From the NCBI GenBank assembly GCA_022661535.1, contig JAKULF010000006.1:1235001-1299000 (forward strand): a stretch of DNA of 64,000 nucleotides, read 5' to 3'. The position numbers and the translations under genes were made by a program. The notes under the pieces are model-generated. The model was not told the DNA's origin, did no database searches, and worked only from the letters and a program-made list of their open reading frames with translations. Of this stretch, positions 24,848 to 35,953 are shown in pieces (position 1 is the stretch's first letter; the number at the start of each line of letters is the position of its first letter). Origin of the DNA: Eutypa lata (Eukaryota > Ascomycota > Sordariomycetes > Xylariales > Diatrypaceae).

Positions 24848-26791
24848 ACTGTGTGTTTTGTAATAGAGGATTGCGGGATGAGACTTGGATCTTCTTAAAC
24901 CAGGGACATCACTCGCATGTAAGTTTCGCTGAGTCCCTCGTCCTTAAGGTAGCGCCTAAGAAGATAAACCGACCAATATTTCGTAGGAAATGACTTTCAT
25001 TTTATGAACGGTGGGCAGGCTGGCATGTACCGCCTTATCATGGAAGGTGACATCTGTCTATAGATGGTGTAGCAATCTTCGGTTTCAATGAACCACACCT
25101 TCGCAGTTCTATCGTGCCCCCACGTTGCTACCAAAGCCCCGGTAGCTACATGCAACGCCGAAAAACTCCGAACCTTATCATGTTACTATGCATGCGGTTG
25201 AGGTCATATAATGAACTGGTGTAGGATGGCTTGCTAAAAGAAGTAGGTAAGAGGCTCTGCAGATGCGTACGACATGGCCAATATGTTACCTGTCACAATA
25301 GCTATACGTCACGTCAGGCAAAAGTTGAGGATGCCAGCGGGGATCATGAACAATGAGGTGGGGAGGGCTTAATGGCCTTAAGCTGTCAATGTAGATATAC
25401 ATACGTGAGACAATGAACTTGATTGTTGATAGAGCATGAAGTAAGTCATTATCTGAACTGAAATGGCTATAATAATGTAATTCAACAGCGCATCAAGTAA
25501 TTCATCAACATGAGAAATATAAATCAAGCGTCTGGCACATTGCAGCTAGGCGGTGTCGAAGGATCATCTATATCTCATATGAACTTACTGCTTACCAGCT
25601 TCGCTGTAAGTGTTTACAACTTGACTGCGAAATTTGCGAATATCACAGGTGATTGAGAGCTCCTTTGGGATATCCAATTCAGCTTGGAAGGTGCAGCTCA
25701 GGGTAGCGATCGAGTCATATTTGGAATTTCGAGCACCAAGACATGATGCTAGGTGAATAGAGAAACATTTATGTGGAGGATGTGATAAGGAAATGTCTGG
25801 TGATGTTCGATTTTCATGAACATATCGTTCTTGGAAACAACTTGAATCTTTTTCAGATGCGATCGAATATCAACACCTTGATCCTGTATTCAAGCACCTT
25901 GGACGCTTCCAACATCAGATTGATGCATTTATGCTGAGATTTTGATCTAGTTTGAAGAATAGGCCATGGCTTTTATAACTATTTATGCTAAGAACGAGGT
26001 GTTCGAATGGATTCCGGGGTGCGTTGAAGTCTGCATCCTCTTCTAAGGGGTTGACCTGCTCTTGACCACTAAAGGATTGTACCCGTGGAACATAACTGCC
26101 GAGTTTCTGTTCTACAGTCGCAGTGATTGTTGGCCCTTGGGCTGATAGCTCTAGTTCTGTCTGAGATCTACTTGCTGTTGGTCCAGTTTCAGGGTCATTA
26201 CTAAGTTAGGGGGGTGTTAAGCATACATTGAGGCACCGTGTGCTTGTATTACGTCATTTGCAACGTGAGGTGCTTCCGCGCTGGAGAGACATAATAATGC
26301 CTCTTTATATATGTTACTTACGTATATACAATCCTATGGGTATGAGTGGAATAGCTATCAGGCGGTTCTATTGGTCAAGCTCGCTAGCGCATTACCTCGC
26401 ATCAAACTCCGAAAGCATCACCAATCAAAATATTGTTAAGTCACCCTGCCTCACGAGATGAGAGACTCGGTCGCTCTATTTAGCAGATTCCATGTGTCAC
26501 AATATATTGACAGTAGCGCACTTCACAAAGGTGTGTGTATCAGTGAGAAAGGTAGTATTAGATGAGAAGATATAAGGTCGCTGCTGGGTAAGACTTGAAC
26601 AGCTATTGACGCCTGTCCTCCTTCATGATAAGGGAAGGAACTCACCTCCTAAATCCACACTCAATCTAGCCGGTCCCCTACTTATCTGATACCAATATAC
26701 CGCCCGCCCCTTTCTGCAAGGCTCTAAAACATCCATGTGCCATCTATAGCTGCTTCGATCTGTATATTCACCTGATAAGGTCTGGTGCTGT
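24848..26791. other. Long intergenic region with a possible coding relic
   Basis: About 1.9 kb without an intact gene. A minus-strand frame between about 26,195 and 25,920 is open for some 94 codons and reads like protein (contains LVLSINSYKSHGLFFKL), then stops. Other protein-like fragments continue in a different frame to about 25,580. I do not recognise the family. The rest holds nothing I can name. Confidence 0.4.
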
Positions 26792-28515
26792 TTAACGAAC
26801 TACTTTTCTGCATACCAGCTCGACGGCATTCACCAGCTCCTTCAAATGCGGCAGTTTATGAGCACCGGAGAGCTGCTCTACCGTCTCATCCCCGTGTTCC
26901 AAGCTAAGGTAGACGGCTAGGTCTGAGCAGCCTGACGCCGCCGACATCTCGTCGCGGATCCGCGGCCCAGAGCGTCCAGCTCCAAGTCCTCTGACTCCCA
27001 AGCTAGCACCAAGGTCCTGTTAATTGAGAAAATGCATGTTTAGTAACTCGTCCAATGTGAGTACATATATACGTGTGTGTGTCTGTGTGCAACCATGATT
27101 TGCAAAATTATAATTGGGGGGGGGTAGTGGGGATTTTCTCCAGATACCACTTACACAAATCTAATCGCGTCCCTCTAGGTATAAGCTGTTGCATCGTTGC
27201 GTACGGCCTGGGTCACCTGCATGGGATAGATCTCTAGAGTCAAGTCGATGCCACGACCGTTGGGGTTCTCAGCCCAGAAGCTTAAAAGCTTGCCGAAGGT
27301 AGACATGTACACGCTCAGGTCATACTCGCGGACGTTGACCGTGTACATGTACATCGAACAAGACACACACATATACCTAGCCCCGAGGCCGAACGCGGCC
27401 CTCTCCGACAGCTTGTTGCACAGCACCACACTGAGCTCGGCCTAAGTTGGATTCAGCTCGAAGTTAGGTGCTATGGCCGAGCGAGTCTACCATGTCCACT
27501 ATCATGGCAGGCCGGACGGGGATAGGGAGACAATTTGTCAACTCGAAGAGCTTAAGGGCTCAACGTAGGTAGGGTACAACAATTCATTCGGTTCAAATAG
27601 CACTTGCCTAGTCTACCTCGGCATCATACAACAAAACAAACGCCGCGGCCAGCCTCACGGGGGAGATGCCACCCTCATCGTGTGTAGCTATAGCGGCGAG
27701 TATCGATGCGTCAGCCGGGCCAGGAAAGATGAAGTCGTCGCTTGTCACTTCTCCGCCGTTGGTCTGCTGCTTTTGCAACTTGTAGGTCGCCGACAATACG
27801 ATTTTCAAGCTGTGTCCTGCACCGCTCATGCCCCCAAAATAGGTCTGGGTTGACGTCTTCAGATATCTCGACGAGGCTTCCGTCGGCAGTCACCACACTC
27901 ATCGACAATAGCGAGTCGACGACCAGCCCATGAGGCCCTACTCCACCACTGAACCAGGGCATGCACAAGAGCTATGCTTTGGTATTGAAGGAGGTGACAT
28001 TAGTATATGCGACTTCCAACCCATATGCTTTCGGGAGTAGCTTCAAAGACTTCAAGCGTGGACGATAAATGAACTTCCTGATGTCGTATTCGGCCTCGTA
28101 GACGGTGTCAAAGACATCTTGAGTCCGGATTCCGCCGCCCACTGTTAGTGTTCCCGCTTGCTTGTCCATGGTGATAGTGTCGAACTTGCTGAAATTAATG
28201 GCTAGGCCATTTCAAGTCGGACGAGTGTGATAGAATAACTATGACGCTTACTAGTCGCTATAACGAGACGTTGAATGCGGTGGCGATTTTGACCTCTATG
28301 CTTCTTGTACATTAACCTCGGTAGCCGGATTGATGACGGTAGCGAATGCCAGCGACTTATAGTTGGCTCATCGCTCAGTGGCGTGGAGGAAGGTATCGGG
28401 TTTAACTAGTTTGGGCCATTGCAAAGGTGGTGTTCCCAGACCATTCATAACACTGGCTCGTTGATACTCTTTAAATCAGCGTCCGCCAAGCAGTCATTCT
28501 GATGATCACTATCAT
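26792..28515 (-). pseudogene. Broken FAD-linked oxidase (PCMH/BBE-like)
   Basis: Pieces of one FAD-binding oxidoreductase are spread over different frames. N-terminal pieces around 28,500-28,240 (SLAFATVINPATEVNVQEA) contain stop codons. FAD-domain pieces follow: LTVGGGIRTQDVFD (28,140-28,090), GGVGPHGLVVDSLLS with VTADGSLVE and NPDLFWG (27,960-27,830), then after a frame change SATYKLQKQ (27,790). C-terminal pieces are FWAENPNGRGIDLTLE (27,280-27,220) and HGDETVEQLSGAHKLPHL (26,900-26,840), but the usual WDP ending is lost. Intact relatives are flavoenzymes of about 450-500 residues that oxidise secondary metabolites, often with the flavin covalently bound. Several stops and at least one frameshift mean this copy is dead. 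It lies between the intact glycosyltransferase and the dead polyketide synthase. Confidence 0.8.
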
Positions 28516-29214
28516 CTTCTAGCCGTCTCCCAGAATCCCCAGGGGTCGTTGACATTCATTCTCACATGCACTGGCCATGGCGGCAGCCAATGGTTGCGTG
28601 TGTGTTAATATCTGTTGCTTTGAGTTAAAGTTCCGCTGGAGAACTACATGTTTAGATTTAATCAATATGTAACCGCACGCCTAAGTGCAACCCAATAATA
28701 CAGCTCAATGTGATCTGTCACGTATCTGACAACTGCAACCATACATTTCAAGGCCCCAGACCAACGAACCTAAAAGGTTAGAGTCTAATCCCTGTGGCAA
28801 CCTTATATACGATCATAGCCTTGTTCGGACCTGCTCGCTTCCATGCTTACGTGTATTCAGTGTAATATTATTCCTGGCCTCGCATAGAGGTAGTCGTCTT
28901 TCATTATACTTCATTTATGAAGTGGGATTTAAGTAGCGAACAAGATCCAAGTAGGCGTTACCGTTACATTGGTGAGACTCAATGTTGTATCTAGCGCAAC
29001 CCATCGATAAAAGAAGAAAAAAAGAAAAAGCTGTCGGTATCGACGATACAGTGCATGGGTTTCCTTCCTAGCTTAAATTGATATAACCTTCATTTAGCAG
29101 GTTCTTACTTACCCTAGGTATACTTGCAACTAAACATGCGGTCACTCTCACCCCTTAAGTATCAACCTGTCTATTATCGCGGCGCTTTGCATATAACCGA
29201 ACCACCTATTCGAC
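28516..29214. other. Intergenic region, nothing recognised
   Basis: Ordinary composition, presumably the former divergent promoter between the dead oxidase and the dead membrane protein. Confidence 0.5.
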
Positions 29215-30010
29215 GTGATAAGTGATCTGAACTCTCTTTCTTATAAGGAGCTCTTAAAGCTTGCTACGCTTGATCCGCCCCCAGATGTCCAGTCCGACTT
29301 TAACAACCCGCTAAACTGGAATAAGGTGTGCTATGCAAAAATGGCTGTCACTGTAATTTGCTCCGCTCTTTGGATATTTCAAGGCGGTGTTGCTTTGTAC
29401 ATGTCGAAAATATCCAAGTTGGTGATTTAACAGTAGGTGTGTTTTGAGATACATTTTCTGCAAGTGGCAAACCTTTTTTTCGTGCAGACCTGGCAGCAGC
29501 TGGGCTTGTATGTACCCCCGAGCATCAAGAGACTCTGAACTTGTCGTGACCTTGTCAATCTAACAATCGCAACTGAGCAGTCATTCTATATTCGATCCAT
29601 CCACTGTATGTACCGCCTTCTTCACGGGGTCTTCGTACACCAATGGAACTACTCAATAAAGCAAGCCATCGAGTATTTCTGGGTAAGAGCTCCCGAGCCG
29701 TCCCGATTTTTGGAAATACGCATGGGTAACTGGGGAAGTACAGGTCGCCTATCTAAGCACAAACTTCTGGCTTCTCGCCATGGGACTCTTGAAGGCGGCT
29801 ATCCTGGTAGAATAGGTACGTATCTATGTTCCACATACGCGAACCTCCTTCTTCTTCAGGATTTGTCATATCGTCGGTCAGTCTCAGTTCATAGCCAATT
29901 TCTCCATGATGATCAAGTAGGACGCTTAGTGCATCGTCTACACTGTTACCATATAGCTTACCTTCTTTCAATACCGGGATACCTGAGATTTCAACCTGTG
30001 AACTTGTAGC
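29215..30010 (+). pseudogene. Broken rhodopsin-like (SAT/PTH11-type) fungal integral membrane protein
   Basis: The first exon (29,215-29,430) has the typical opening of fungal rhodopsin-fold membrane proteins: DPPPDVQSDFNNP followed by a hydrophobic helix, MAVTVICSALWIF. After what looks like an intron, VHQWNYSIKQAIEYFW (about 29,635-29,685) and, in another frame, YLSTNFWLLAMGLLKAAILV (about 29,745-29,810) match later helices. That segment ends in VE-stop where relatives have a conserved Trp: TAG for TGG, a G-to-A change of RIP type. VRIYVP and further fragments follow. Multiple frames and stops make it a pseudogene. Such proteins are often found beside polyketide synthase genes; their biochemical role is mostly unknown. 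Confidence 0.65.
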
Positions 30011-30059
30011 TAGTCACTCCTAAGCGCTATTAAGAGCCTTATCTGTCGTATTATTTATG

Positions 30060-33000
30060 ACTGGATTGACACTGTAGCAGGCGGTTCTGGTGGGGACGAA
30101 CTTACTTCTTAGCCCAGAGTTATCAGTTTCTCTTTCAGACATGAATATGCTGTCTCCAGACAGTTTATGTTACAGCTTCAAGGCACGTGCCAATGGGTAT
30201 GCTTAGGGGGAAAGTACCGCTGTACTCGTCCTGAAACCTGAAGAAAAGGCTGTTTGAGATGGTAACACGATCCGTGCTGTCATTCGTTTAATCGGATCGA
30301 ACTAAGGTGGCAAGACCTAGGCTTACAACAGCCAACCCATAAGCTTAAAAGACTTTGATTCGAAGTGTATATAATAAAAGGGTCTTAAGCACTAACCTGA
30401 CGTGGTACTTTGAAGCCCACGGTAAGACATTGCTTATATACTGGTATGATCTGTCTATTTATACGAAGCTGAGCACTGGGACGTCTCTGGAGGATCCAAT
30501 CAAGATGAAGGCAGTCGGAGAGCCTTTTGGATCAGACCGTGCCGCTGAGGAACCACTCTATGTGTTGGTCACTCTGGCCTTTAGAATAGCCCTTGCATTT
30601 ATTTGCATCTGCTTACTACCGATTGAGAGCTCTGTCGAGTCGAACCCTGGACACCTTGGATGCAGCGTGCTGGCCGGAATTGTCAAGTCTATCATGACTA
30701 TTAAAGGAAGAATCATCGTACGCAATGCCCTCCTGGAGAAAGTGAACCCTATTATCGACCATGAGCTCCTCAAGTGCTCGGTACACGGTGTTCCAGCATT
30801 GCATATCCCAGTAGTTGTCTAACCTTTTAATAGATACTTACACATTCCACTTTGGCCTTGGGAGGGTCCACGTCGGGTGTCTATGAACTCATTCGGATCC
30901 GGTGGAGCAAATGTATATGTGGTCATGATGACGCGTTTCACTATGTGAAAGAACGCGGTCTCACCGCAAACCACCCAACTGTTCCCTCCGCCAAGCAATT
31001 TCCAAGAACATATAGAACTAGGAGTCTAGCTACAAGTCTAGCTGGCAAGACTGAGCCCAACGCCTTTGTGAAAACAGTAATACCTTTTAAATGAGTTGGT
31101 TCTTAATGGAGAGACAAGGAAAGATGAATATAAGTCTTCAACAGCCAGCGAATCCTCGCCACTTAGCCCCTCTGGACTATTGTTTTGGACAGCGATGGAT
31201 GAAGCTTCTCTTGAGCGTGTATTGTCGGACTACAACGACTTTTACATCTCATCCCAAGTTCGTAGCAGGGTGGGTATAGAAACTCTCGCTTACACTTTAG
31301 CATGCCGAAGAAGCATCATGCCGTGGCGAAGTTGTGACGTCATTGACGGCCAGCAAGGGTTGCTAAGGCTTCCTACGACAAAGCCGGCGCGAGCTACATC
31401 TTCATCAAGTCTTGCTGCAGTGTTCACGGGCCAAGGTGTCCAATACATCAAGATGGGACTCGGTCTTGTTAGAATATCCCCCCTTTCATGACACTTTATG
31501 TCGTATTGATTTAGTATTCAAGGGATTTCGGTCTCAGGGGTCGCTATTTGGTATAGCAGACAAGCCCTCTTATAGTATTTGTTTTCTAACCAATCAATGG
31601 AGGAATTTCTGAATGAGAATACCATCGGCTAACAAGCATCAAGCCATCCCTTATGCACAGCACTTTAACTGGCTGTCACGGCACCAAGTGACTATATAAG
31701 GCAATGCAAGACTGTTAGCCCCCGAGCTAACAACGTTCCACTTTTGATGGTGTAGTGGTATAGTCCTTGCATTCTGTACCGTCACACTGGCCTTAGTTGA
31801 GTTGTTGGGGGGCTTTGGCATCATACCCAGGACTGTTATTGGGCATTCATTAAGGGGGTTGCCACATATGGATGAAGTTTATGATAGCATATACACCATG
31901 AGCGCGTTGTCATTAAAATTGGCTTGCAAAGTTGCTTACTTTCGAGGTCAAGTTGCGGAAAAACTTCAAGCTGCGATTTTGGCTCAGCTCGAAGCCATGA
32001 TGTTAGTTAACCTTTTAGTTGACCAAGTCTCCGGCTACTTAGGTATTGCTGGTCTGTCAGCATTGTCCGGGTCTATTAATGTTACCTGTATTTAGTCCTC
32101 TTAACTCGGACTGTCTCGGGTACAGAAGAAACCATCAATTTGCTGAATAAGCAGCTAGATTCGGATGCTATATTCGCGCAGAAGATTAAGACTGGTGTTG
32201 CGTACTACCCCCCCGCAATGAATGCAATCGCCTCGGAATATCACACTTTGACTGCGTAACTTGCGTCGATTATGATTCTATTGTCCCTTGACTATTGGAC
32301 TGATAACCTAGTATTACCAGTCCGGTTTTAAAACGCGCTTAAAACCATGGTCCAAGCACCGGATGTGAACTTGAACATAACAAGTATCATCGATATTAGT
32401 CCTACTTTGCCCTCCGACCTCCTATTAGAGACACCTTGAAACCACTAGGTAATAGAACTGAGAACATGAAATACGTAGCTGTGCTTCACAGATTGAAGCT
32501 AGCACATCATGATACATCAGAGTGTGTTGGGGCTGTCGTAGCTATGCAATCTCCGTGGCAGCAACATCACACCAAGACAGCACCCACACCTTTCCTCACC
32601 CACGGCCGGGAATACCCGTTCGACCACTCTTACAAATACTGGGCCGAGTCTCGGCTTAGCAAGAAGTGAAGACTTCGTGAACATGGTGCTAATAACATAC
32701 TTGAATATCGGTTTCACGATAACCCTTATGACTTTAGATAAAGAACCTTTCTCGGTACTAGAAATATACCATGGGTTAAGGACAATGTTATACGTTTATA
32801 ATTTCCTATCTAACGTTAATACTTGATTAGTTTAACCAAGAACAGGTTTCAAATACGATTCTCTTTCTCGGTGCAGGTATGATATTAATGAGCATCGAAG
32901 CTATCAAGCAAACATTACAGTCGCAGCACTATCAGAAAATTTTAGGTTACAACATACATACAACATACAGGAGGCCCAGTTCAGAGGCCCAACCCTGGTC

Positions 33001-35715
33001 GATGAATTCAAAGGCCACCGGACAGAGACATTTCTGCATCTCCGTTCCATGCGAGGGCCGTATGAGAAGAAAGCTGCGTGTTATAAAACCGTGATATGTA
33101 TACACTCGAGGGACCAGTGAACGCAAGGTTTCAAATAAACCATCCAGGCTGTGCTCGAAGACGGAACCAGATCATATGCAGTTGTTATTTTCCTGTATAA
33201 GGTATTACGCTCAACAAAATCCTAAAGGAATAATGCGTTCTACATGCTGAAAATAGACACTCTTCCTCGAGCTATTTCCTGCAGGTTGCACGAAATCTCA
33301 ATGGCATCTTGATTAGCGACCAAGACCCTCTTCAGATTGCACACGGCACACTCTCCAGCACAGCCTTAGCCGAGCCAGTCTATGTGGATTTATTCAATAG
33401 AATCTGCGACCACAGATCCTGCTCTATCCTGGGGTGACTGACACAAGAAGCTCGATTTGAGGATTCTCTAGGTCGGCTCCGGAACCGGTTCGTTGACCAA
33501 CTGCATCTTGACAATTATTCGGGATCCCGAGAGACGTAGTGGGAGCAGATTTTCTGAGAACACTTGCACCTATCTTTCTCCCTAATTCTTCGAAAAGGCA
33601 GCCCAGGACTTTTCCGACTTCCAGGGTCCCATGACTTTTAAAGACAATTCATCTTGATTACGATTCCGCGACCCAAGGATTCCAAACTGGGTGTTGTGAT
33701 CCAATCATTGCTGGCAGTGTCTGACAAGTCACAATATACCTAAGTAGCACTTTGAGTATCATTCGTACAGTTCTTAGGCCCGGTGACCCTTTGTTAAATG
33801 TGGAGGTTGTTGTCCCTGAATGTATATCGCTTCATCTCGGATTCGGTGTGCTTCCCTGCTGGTGGCTAAAACCCGACTAACTACGGTGTTTCAGTCACCT
33901 TATGAACGAATTGGGTTGGGACCGAATGCTTGGAGCTACCGGAGTTCCGGGGTAATGACTTGATCATCAAGGATTATAATAGAGACATACGTTGAGAACT
34001 TTTCTGGGAATAATCGATATCACCTAATGAGAGTCTCGATGACTAATCTCCAAAAAAGCGAGCTAAGAGAAGCTGACGTTATTGCTTCCCTCGTCGAGTT
34101 TAACACCCCACGGTTTTTTAACATCTTACTTAAGGGCCATGGGTCATTAAAACTATCACATCAGAAATAGCCCTTGTATTCGCTCTGCTAAAGCTCTGAA
34201 GAGGAAAGGGAGGAAAGGAGCAGCCTAGGGCTCTGGGGAGTGCTATATTGTTACTCTTGCCATCGAAACACACGCACAAGAAGCGACCACCTGCTCTTCT
34301 TATATAAGGAAGGCCGTTAAAGATTCTTTCAAAAGAAATCTATCCGAGTTGGAATATGTTGTTCGAGACGAGCAGTTTATGAGCGGGTGTCTCGCAGAAG
34401 AGTCGTCATTCAACAATGCAATGCGTGACCTAATCCCTTATCTAGTCGTTAAGGAAGAACCACTTGCGCGCAACAGTGCTCCTTTAAAGCTCACGGTGGA
34501 TACCCCGGGTTATACTGGATACACTGAAACTTGTCGAAAACACCCAGGGCGCCTTAGGGGAATTTGGCTTGGAAGATATCGAGATCGAGGCCAAGATTTG
34601 GGGGCTCGACTTCCAAGACGTATTAGTAGGACTTGGCCGGATTTAGGAGGGCGGTTTGGGAATCGATTGCGGAGGTGTCGTCATAAGAGTCGGGCCTGCG
34701 TGTAAATATAAGATATGGCCAGGTGACTTAGTGTGCGTTGTTTCTCCGGGCTCTATGCGGACCATTGTCCGGAGCCAAGACAAACTCGCCGCTTCCTATG
34801 GCCAGTTTTGCCCAAAATGTAAGCTTCTCTGCGGTAGATATATCCCACGTGATACTCTACAAGAAGTTTTAGTCGGCGATTTGATGATGGCATGGACTTA
34901 ATCACTAAAGACTTAATGGAGCCTCCGACTAAGTTAAATATCCACGTAGTTTCGGACGTTAAGGCGGCATTCAGGCTCCTTCATTCTCGTGTCGTTACTC
35001 CCGGGTATATACAGCAGCGTTATACAGTTAATTTACTCAGCAGTCTGTACTTTCTAAGGCGCGCTCGTCTTCTAGCGACGGCCAAAGGCGGGAGGGCCGT
35101 GTCTCTAGATGCCGGTTGAATGCGGACAATCGGCATCATCACCGAGATGGAAGCATACCAACTCAATCGAAAAAATGCCGGTAATGTGGGGCAGGTCGAA
35201 ACCGATGAGCTCCTAGCAGTACTAGTTCTGTACTGCGGCTATGCTGGACCTTCGCTTCCACCAAGGCACGCGCAATTATTGATGGGCGCTATGGTGCTAT
35301 CGGACTTCACCGAGAAAGGCCAGCCAGTTTCGACTATTATGCGCAGAGACCTCTGCTGTCGGGCTTCACACAATCAGCCAGTGACGCGGGGCTATTTAAT
35401 AAAGAAGGTAGTCCGAGTTGCGCGGACCCTGGAGTCTTGTTCCGAGAGCCAGCTACAGCCCAGGCGCGATTTGCGGTGGTGCTCGTGTCCCTGGTGGAAA
35501 AGGTCGCACGTGTAGGTGACCTCTTGGTTGGGGATGTCGACCCGAAGAAGAAGCTTTCTGATTACTGTATTGACTCCCGATGGTTCCTGGGTTTTTCCGT
35601 GAGGTTGATGCGATATTGTATGGGCCGGGTACGCCGAGTATCTAAGATTATTCTGCTACTGGTTGGCAACACGGAGATAGCCTGCACTGGAACTACCTCT
35701 TCCTCCTAGTGGAGT
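30060..35715 (+). pseudogene. Dead highly reducing polyketide synthase (KS-AT-DH-MT-ER-KR-ACP remains)
   Basis: Fragments of one large type I iterative synthase occur in the expected order but in shifting frames with many stops. KS, about 30,060-30,960: NLLLSPELSVSLSDMNMLSP, YFEAHG with SLEDPIKMKAVGE, GIVKSIMTIKGRIIVRNALL. AT, about 31,410-32,330: FTGQG, LLEYPPFHDTL, GIIPRTVIGHS. DH, about 32,600-33,150: EYPFDHSYKYW, LGAGM, SIEAIKQT. Methyltransferase, about 33,530-34,040: QDFSDFQGPMTF, DLIIKDYN. ER, about 34,480-35,000: LGIDCGGVV, GSMRTIVRSQDKL, LITKDLMEPPTKLN. KR end, about 35,115-35,240: GIITEMEAYQLN. ACP, about 35,470-35,600: VDPKKKLSDYCIDS. The N-terminal part of KS and the middles of ER and KR are missing. 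At 5.7 kb it is shorter than the usual 7-8 kb. GC content is normal, unlike the AT block. Confidence 0.85.
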
Positions 35716-35953
35716 AGATCACAAAGTCTGACTTCTAGAAACATCCCTTACTACCCACCCAGAGTTGGTTTCAACACAACGCAGACGTGGTTTGACCGGA
35801 AGCAGTAATGGCCAAGATAAAAGTCTTCACTCGGCATCGTGCAACGTAGATAAGCTTAACCTCTATAAGACTTAATGCTTTTTATAAACTCGAATGCGTG
35901 TCCCTCATTAAAAAGATGTTTTTTGCACCTCTTGCTTCCGTCTTTAGAGCCCG

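Noticed and set aside
31741..31790. GGTGTAGTGGTATAGTCC, resembling the 5' half of a tRNA
   Set aside because: It lies inside the AT-domain remains of the dead PKS, where the adjoining text reads as AT sequence, and there is no B box or acceptor stem.
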